A DNA stretch of 64,000 nt from Andreprevotia lacus DSM 23236 (GTDB lineage: Bacteria; Pseudomonadota; Gammaproteobacteria; Burkholderiales; Chitinibacteraceae): positions 124,001-188,000 of the forward strand of contig NZ_FWXD01000001.1 in assembly GCF_900176275.1 (NCBI RefSeq). Direction: 5' to 3'. The translations under genes and the position numbers were made by a program. Positions 61,228 through 64,000 of this stretch are shown here, piece by piece. How positions within the stretch are numbered: position 1 is the first letter of the stretch; each line of letters begins with the position of its first letter. Under the pieces are notes generated by a model. It was not told the DNA's origin. It saw nothing but the letters and a program-made list of their open reading frames with translations, and made no database searches.

Positions 61228-61734
61228 CTAACTGCGGGTGCGTTCCACCGCCAGTTCTGGCGGATGCGCCAGCGTCTGGTAGACCACGCAATAACGCTTG
61301 GTCAGTTTGAGCAGGCTGGCCAGCTCTTCGTCGCTGGCATCGGTGTCGAGCTGGATGTGCAGGCGTATGCGTTGAAAGCCAACCGGCGCCGTCTTGTCCA
61401 CGCCGAGCGTGCCACGAAAATCCAGATCGCCTTCGGCGCTGAGTAGCGCATCGCGCAGCACGATGCCCAGTGCGGTGGCGACGGCGCTCAAGGTAACGCC
61501 GGCGCAGGCCACCAGTGCTTCCAGCAGCATATTGCCCGAGCACGCCTGCATGCCGCTGCCGCCGGTGGCGGGGTGCAGCCCGGCTGCAACCATGGCTTTG
61601 GCGGTTTCCACATTGCAGCTGATGCCTTCGCCCAGCCGCCCCTCGGCGCGCAGCGTGAGCTGCGCTGCAGCGGGTTCGGTGCGGTAGCGTTCCTTCAGTG
61701 GTGTCTGGATGGCGCGCAGTTGTTCGCTTTGCAT
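61228..61734 (-). CDS. OsmC-family protein
   Basis: A 168-residue OsmC/Ohr-like protein. Conserved cysteines are in QACSGNMLLEALVACAGVTL (C65, C77) and TKRYCVVYQTL (C149), the latter being the typical second redox Cys position. The N-terminus (ERYRTEPAAAQLTLRAEGRLGEGISCNVETA) resembles the broader OsmC group rather than organic hydroperoxide resistance protein Ohr. It may reduce peroxides. The start at 61734 is chosen by homology of the N-terminus. It converges with nadM. Confidence 0.86.
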   Translation of the reverse strand: MQSEQLRAIQTPLKERYRTEPAAAQLTLRAEGRLGEGISCNVETAKAMVAAGLHPATGGSGMQACSGNMLLEALVACAGVTLSAVATALGIVLRDALLSAEGDLDFRGTLGVDKTAPVGFQRIRLHIQLDTDASDEELASLLKLTKRYCVVYQTLAHPPELAVERTRS

Positions 61735-61888
61735 GGATATCTCGCACGACAGTGACGATGTCTCATCATGGCATGTGCAGGGCAATCTGCCGCGCCAAAG
61801 GCTGTTACGCCTTGGTCAACTGGCAGCAAAACTGTCTGGCCGGCTTGTGGCGCTACTTGCTCTCAAAGGTGCGCGGGGGTGTGCAGGC

Positions 61889-62380
61889 TTACCTGCGGCC
61901 GCCACCGCCACTGGTAGGCCAATGCGCAAACTTCCACTCGTCGTAGGTCTGCTTGTCGGCAAAGCCGACGTATTGCGTGGGGAAGTTGGCCTGCTTGAGC
62001 GGCTTGTCGCGCGATTTGCTGAACACGCCCATGAAGCCGCCACCTGGCGCGGCGATATAGCTCCAGTCCTCGCCGGTGATCGGGTCTTTGTACGGGCGGC
62101 GCAGATAGTGGCGCGGCGTGGGCGAGCGCGAATCCTGCACCAAGTCGTCGATGGACTTCGGGTACTGGCCGGGCATGGTTTTTTCTTCGTTGTAGCGCTT
62201 GATGGCAATGCGGATTTCGTCGCCATAGCGCAGCAGCTCGGCCTCGCGCGCACGCTGGCTGCGCGTTTGCCACACGTCACCCACCTCGGCGAGATAGATG
62301 GCCATCACCAGCACCATCATCAGCGCCCACAGGTAGGCAAAGCCGCCTTGCCGGCTAGTACGACTTGAACGGTTGCCCAT
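61889..62380 (-). CDS. Pseudopilin-like protein of a type II secretion/pilus cluster
   Basis: A 163-residue protein with a prepilin-like start, RQGG-FAYLWALMMVLVMAIYLAEVGDVW, where a peptidase site G/F is followed by a hydrophobic helix, then QRAREAELLRYGDEIRIAIKRY, which is a conserved feature of accessory type II secretion proteins in betaproteobacteria. The Fifth-position Glu of true pilins is absent. It overlaps the gspG-like stop by 26 bases. The C-terminus is Gly-rich. The 154-base gap to the OsmC start shows no gene. Confidence 0.8.
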   Translation of the reverse strand: MGNRSSRTSRQGGFAYLWALMMVLVMAIYLAEVGDVWQTRSQRAREAELLRYGDEIRIAIKRYNEEKTMPGQYPKSIDDLVQDSRSPTPRHYLRRPYKDPITGEDWSYIAAPGGGFMGVFSKSRDKPLKQANFPTQYVGFADKQTYDEWKFAHWPTSGGGGRR

Positions 62381-62735
62381 CACTGCCGGTGCCATCGGCA
62401 CCGCTCTTCACGTCGTATACACCCGCGCCGCCCTCGGGCGCGATGATCTGCCAGCTGTCGCGGCGGCTGGTGATCGGGTCCACCGGCACTTCGCGCAGGT
62501 AGTGGCGCTCAACCAGTTCCTGCAGGTTGCCCGGGTAATGGCCGGTATCGGCATAGAACTTGTCCACCGCATCGCGCATGGCGACCAGATTGTGCTTGAG
62601 CACGGTCTCGGCGGCGCGGTCGGTTTGCTGGAAATAACGCGGCACCACCAGCGTCAGCAGTGTGGCCATGATGGCCAGCACCACCAGCAGCTCGATCAGC
62701 GTGAAGCCGCGTTTGCGATTCAACTTGCGGAGCAT
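62355..62735 (-). CDS. GspG-like major pseudopilin
   Basis: A 126-residue pseudopilin with a class III leader (KRGFTLIELLVVLAIMATLLTLVVPRYF; G/F cleavage, Glu5 present), followed by AMRDAVDKFYADTGHYPGNLQELVER and a C-terminal YDVKSGADGTGSDGQPFKSY, which resembles the calcium-binding loop of GspG. It likely builds a short pilus-like fibre in the periplasm. Three bases separate it from the gene upstream. Confidence 0.88.
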   Translation of the reverse strand: MLRKLNRKRGFTLIELLVVLAIMATLLTLVVPRYFQQTDRAAETVLKHNLVAMRDAVDKFYADTGHYPGNLQELVERHYLREVPVDPITSRRDSWQIIAPEGGAGVYDVKSGADGTGSDGQPFKSY

Positions 62736-62738
62736 GGA

Positions 62739-63224
62739 TTACCACTTGCGATAGGGGGAGCCATTCAGGCCCACCCCGTTGGACAGCGAAAATACATCGT
62801 ACACGTCGCGCCCTTCTTCGGGCGAGTCGGCCGAGCTGGCATAGCTGCGCAGGCCCCACGTTTCGGCATCGCTCTTGCTGGGGCAATCGCAGAACGGGTC
62901 ACGCGGGATGCGGCGCAGGAAGTAAATCTTCTTGCCGGTGGGGTCTTTCAGGTCTTTCACGCCATCAACGAGCGTTTTGAGGTCGGGTGGGTAGCCGGTG
63001 TCTTCCAGTGATTTGTTGACCCGACCATCGTCGACCGCCTGCTTGTAGGCATCAATGCCACTGCGCATTTGCCACAGCGCCTGGCGCAATTGCTCTTCTC
63101 GCGTGCGCGTGGCCGCGATTTGCGACAGCGGCAAGGCAACCGACGCCAGCACGGCGAGGATGGTGAGGGTCACCATCAGCTCGATCAGCGTAAAGCCGTG
63201 CTGGCGCAAAGCCGGTTTCATCAA
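62739..63224 (-). CDS. Second GspG-like pseudopilin
   Basis: A 161-residue protein with prepilin leader QHGFTLIELMVTLTILAVLASVALPLSQ (Glu5 present) and a C-terminal domain with YPPDLKTLVDGVKDLKDPTGKKIYFLRRIPRDPFCDC and DVYDVFSLSNGVGLNGSPYRKW, typical of GspG-family proteins. The CDC pair is unusual and might form a disulfide or bind metal. The start overlaps the secretin stop by ATGA. Confidence 0.87.
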   Translation of the reverse strand: MMKPALRQHGFTLIELMVTLTILAVLASVALPLSQIAATRTREEQLRQALWQMRSGIDAYKQAVDDGRVNKSLEDTGYPPDLKTLVDGVKDLKDPTGKKIYFLRRIPRDPFCDCPSKSDAETWGLRSYASSADSPEEGRDVYDVFSLSNGVGLNGSPYRKW

Positions 63225-64000
63225 CGGCGGCCCATGCTCGAGCCGCGCGGCTGTTCGGCGGGTTGGGGTACCGGCTGCTCTACCACGACCGGCGCTGGTA
63301 CTGGTGCGGGAACCGGTACCGGTGCGGCGGGTGCACCGTTGCCGTTGCTGTTGATGTTCATTGTCGATGCGTCGCGCAGGCGCAGCGGCTCGGTGGTCAG
63401 CAGACCATCGGTACCACTGTTGAAGTTGGTGACGTAGCCAGCCGGTGTCGGCAGGCTGCGTACGATGTGTGGCGTGATCAACAGCACCAATTCGGTACGC
63501 TTGGTTTCTGTTTGCTTGGAGCCAAACAGGCGATTGAGCAGCGGAATGTCGCCAAAACCGGGCAATGAATTGCCCGACGAGGTCTCGGTGCGGCTCAAGA
63601 GGCCGGCCAGCACCTGCGTTTCGCCATCGCGCACCGACATATTCGTTTCGGCGCGACGCGTGCCGATGGTGTATACGACCGAGCCCTGTTTGGTTTCGCT
63701 CTTGTCGGTGATGTTGGACACTTCCATGGTCAGCTTGACCGAGATGTCCGAATCCTGCGTCACCAACGGTTCGACATTCAAGGTCAGGCCAACGTCCTGA
63801 TAGGCGACCGACTCGGTGGTCACACCGTTCGATACCGTCGAGGTCACCACCGGTACGCGGTCACCAATCAGTATCTTGGCCTTGTCGCGGTTTTTCACGC
63901 GGATCTTGGGGTTGGCCAGTACGTTGGTATTGCCCTTCTGCTGCAGGAAGTTGGCCGTTGCCGTCGGGTCACCCAGGTTGACCAGCACATTCTTGCGGTT
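63221..64000 (-). CDS. Secretin (GspD/PilQ superfamily), partial
   Basis: The open frame runs through the right window edge (no start here). It encodes 259 residues of a secretin C-terminal domain: NVLANPKIRVKNRDKAKILIGDRVPVV, YQDVGLTLNVEPLV, GETQVLAGLLSRTETSSGNSLPGFGDIPLLNRLFGS (the most conserved secretin block) and ELVLLITPHIVRSL. A Pro/Val-rich tail follows and may reach a pilotin or peptidoglycan. It would form the outer-membrane channel of the pseudopilin machine encoded downstream. Confidence 0.93.
   Translation of the reverse strand, partial: NRKNVLVNLGDPTATANFLQQKGNTNVLANPKIRVKNRDKAKILIGDRVPVVTSTVSNGVTTESVAYQDVGLTLNVEPLVTQDSDISVKLTMEVSNITDKSETKQGSVVYTIGTRRAETNMSVRDGETQVLAGLLSRTETSSGNSLPGFGDIPLLNRLFGSKQTETKRTELVLLITPHIVRSLPTPAGYVTNFNSGTDGLLTTEPLRLRDASTMNINSNGNGAPAAPVPVPAPVPAPVVVEQPVPQPAEQPRGSSMGRR

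Noticed and set aside
63221-63988. GTG at 63986-63988 as the start of the secretin gene
   Set aside because: The frame continues upstream to the window end and the visible part is only the C-terminal secretin domain; this codon is an internal Val.

Overview
The window looks like the chromosome of a GC-rich, free-living betaproteobacterium of the order Neisseriales, most likely a chitin degrader of the Chitinibacteraceae type. Support comes from two secreted GH18 chitinases, the rsmI/lpoA-yraN-diaA-dolP and ilvE-(zf-CHCC)-waaF-aroA gene orders, a type A PutA, and the absence of phage, plasmid or CRISPR signatures. The genus is inferred, not proven. Coding density is very high; many neighbours overlap by 1-4 bases or converge with fewer than 20 bases between stop codons.

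Layout. 1-5100: a ribose-type sugar ABC transporter on the minus strand (permease cut by the window edge) divergent from an orphan carbohydrate-binding protein. 5200-8200: two small unknown proteins and a lipoprotein GH18 chitinase. 8200-19300: an amino-acid block on the minus strand, read as Lrp regulator, livK, putA, livHMGF, which suggests that an ABC importer feeds proline catabolism; two EamA exporters flank it. 19400-21800: a DHA2-type efflux pump and its TetR regulator, with two palindromic operators between them. 21900-28040: a eukaryote-like phosphoglycerate kinase, a small conserved protein, an AI-2E family transporter and a large two-CBM chitinase. 28060-32865: a four-gene redox operon (ABM monooxygenase, F420-type reductase, DJ-1 protein, ferritin-like/4Fe-4S/double CDGSH fusion) divergent from a LysR regulator. 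32900-37100: tRNA-Leu, rsmI and the lpoA-yraN-diaA-dolP envelope cluster. 37100-42430: tesA divergent from ybbA-ybbP, then a BCCT transporter. 42500-46130: an HTH-citrate synthase fusion with a perfect palindromic operator, a methyltransferase, an R2K ATP-grasp protein, and an isochorismatase-like hydrolase preceded by a Thr/Ile leader peptide and attenuator. 46400-52700: an AT-rich acyltransferase, a PhyH oxygenase with an AraC regulator, a cupin/DUF2867 protein with a lipoprotein, and a membrane-protein pseudogene split by a short repeat. 52780-58580: aroA, waaF, zf-CHCC, ilvE, then an AraC/Fsr-type efflux pair. 58600-61740: tRNA-Cys, two tRNA-Gly, nadA, nadM-Nudix and an OsmC protein. 61880-64000: three pseudopilin-like proteins and a secretin cut by the window edge.

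The observations I consider most worth following are (i) a classical threonine/isoleucine leader-peptide attenuator placed in front of a lone cysteine hydrolase; (ii) a three-copy 93-113 bp hairpin repeat whose closing stems differ between copies yet stay complementary, one copy of which splits a membrane-protein gene; (iii) the LysR-controlled redox operon with a ferritin-like/ferredoxin/CDGSH fusion; and (iv) the HTH-citrate synthase fusion with a perfect 17-bp palindrome at its start.
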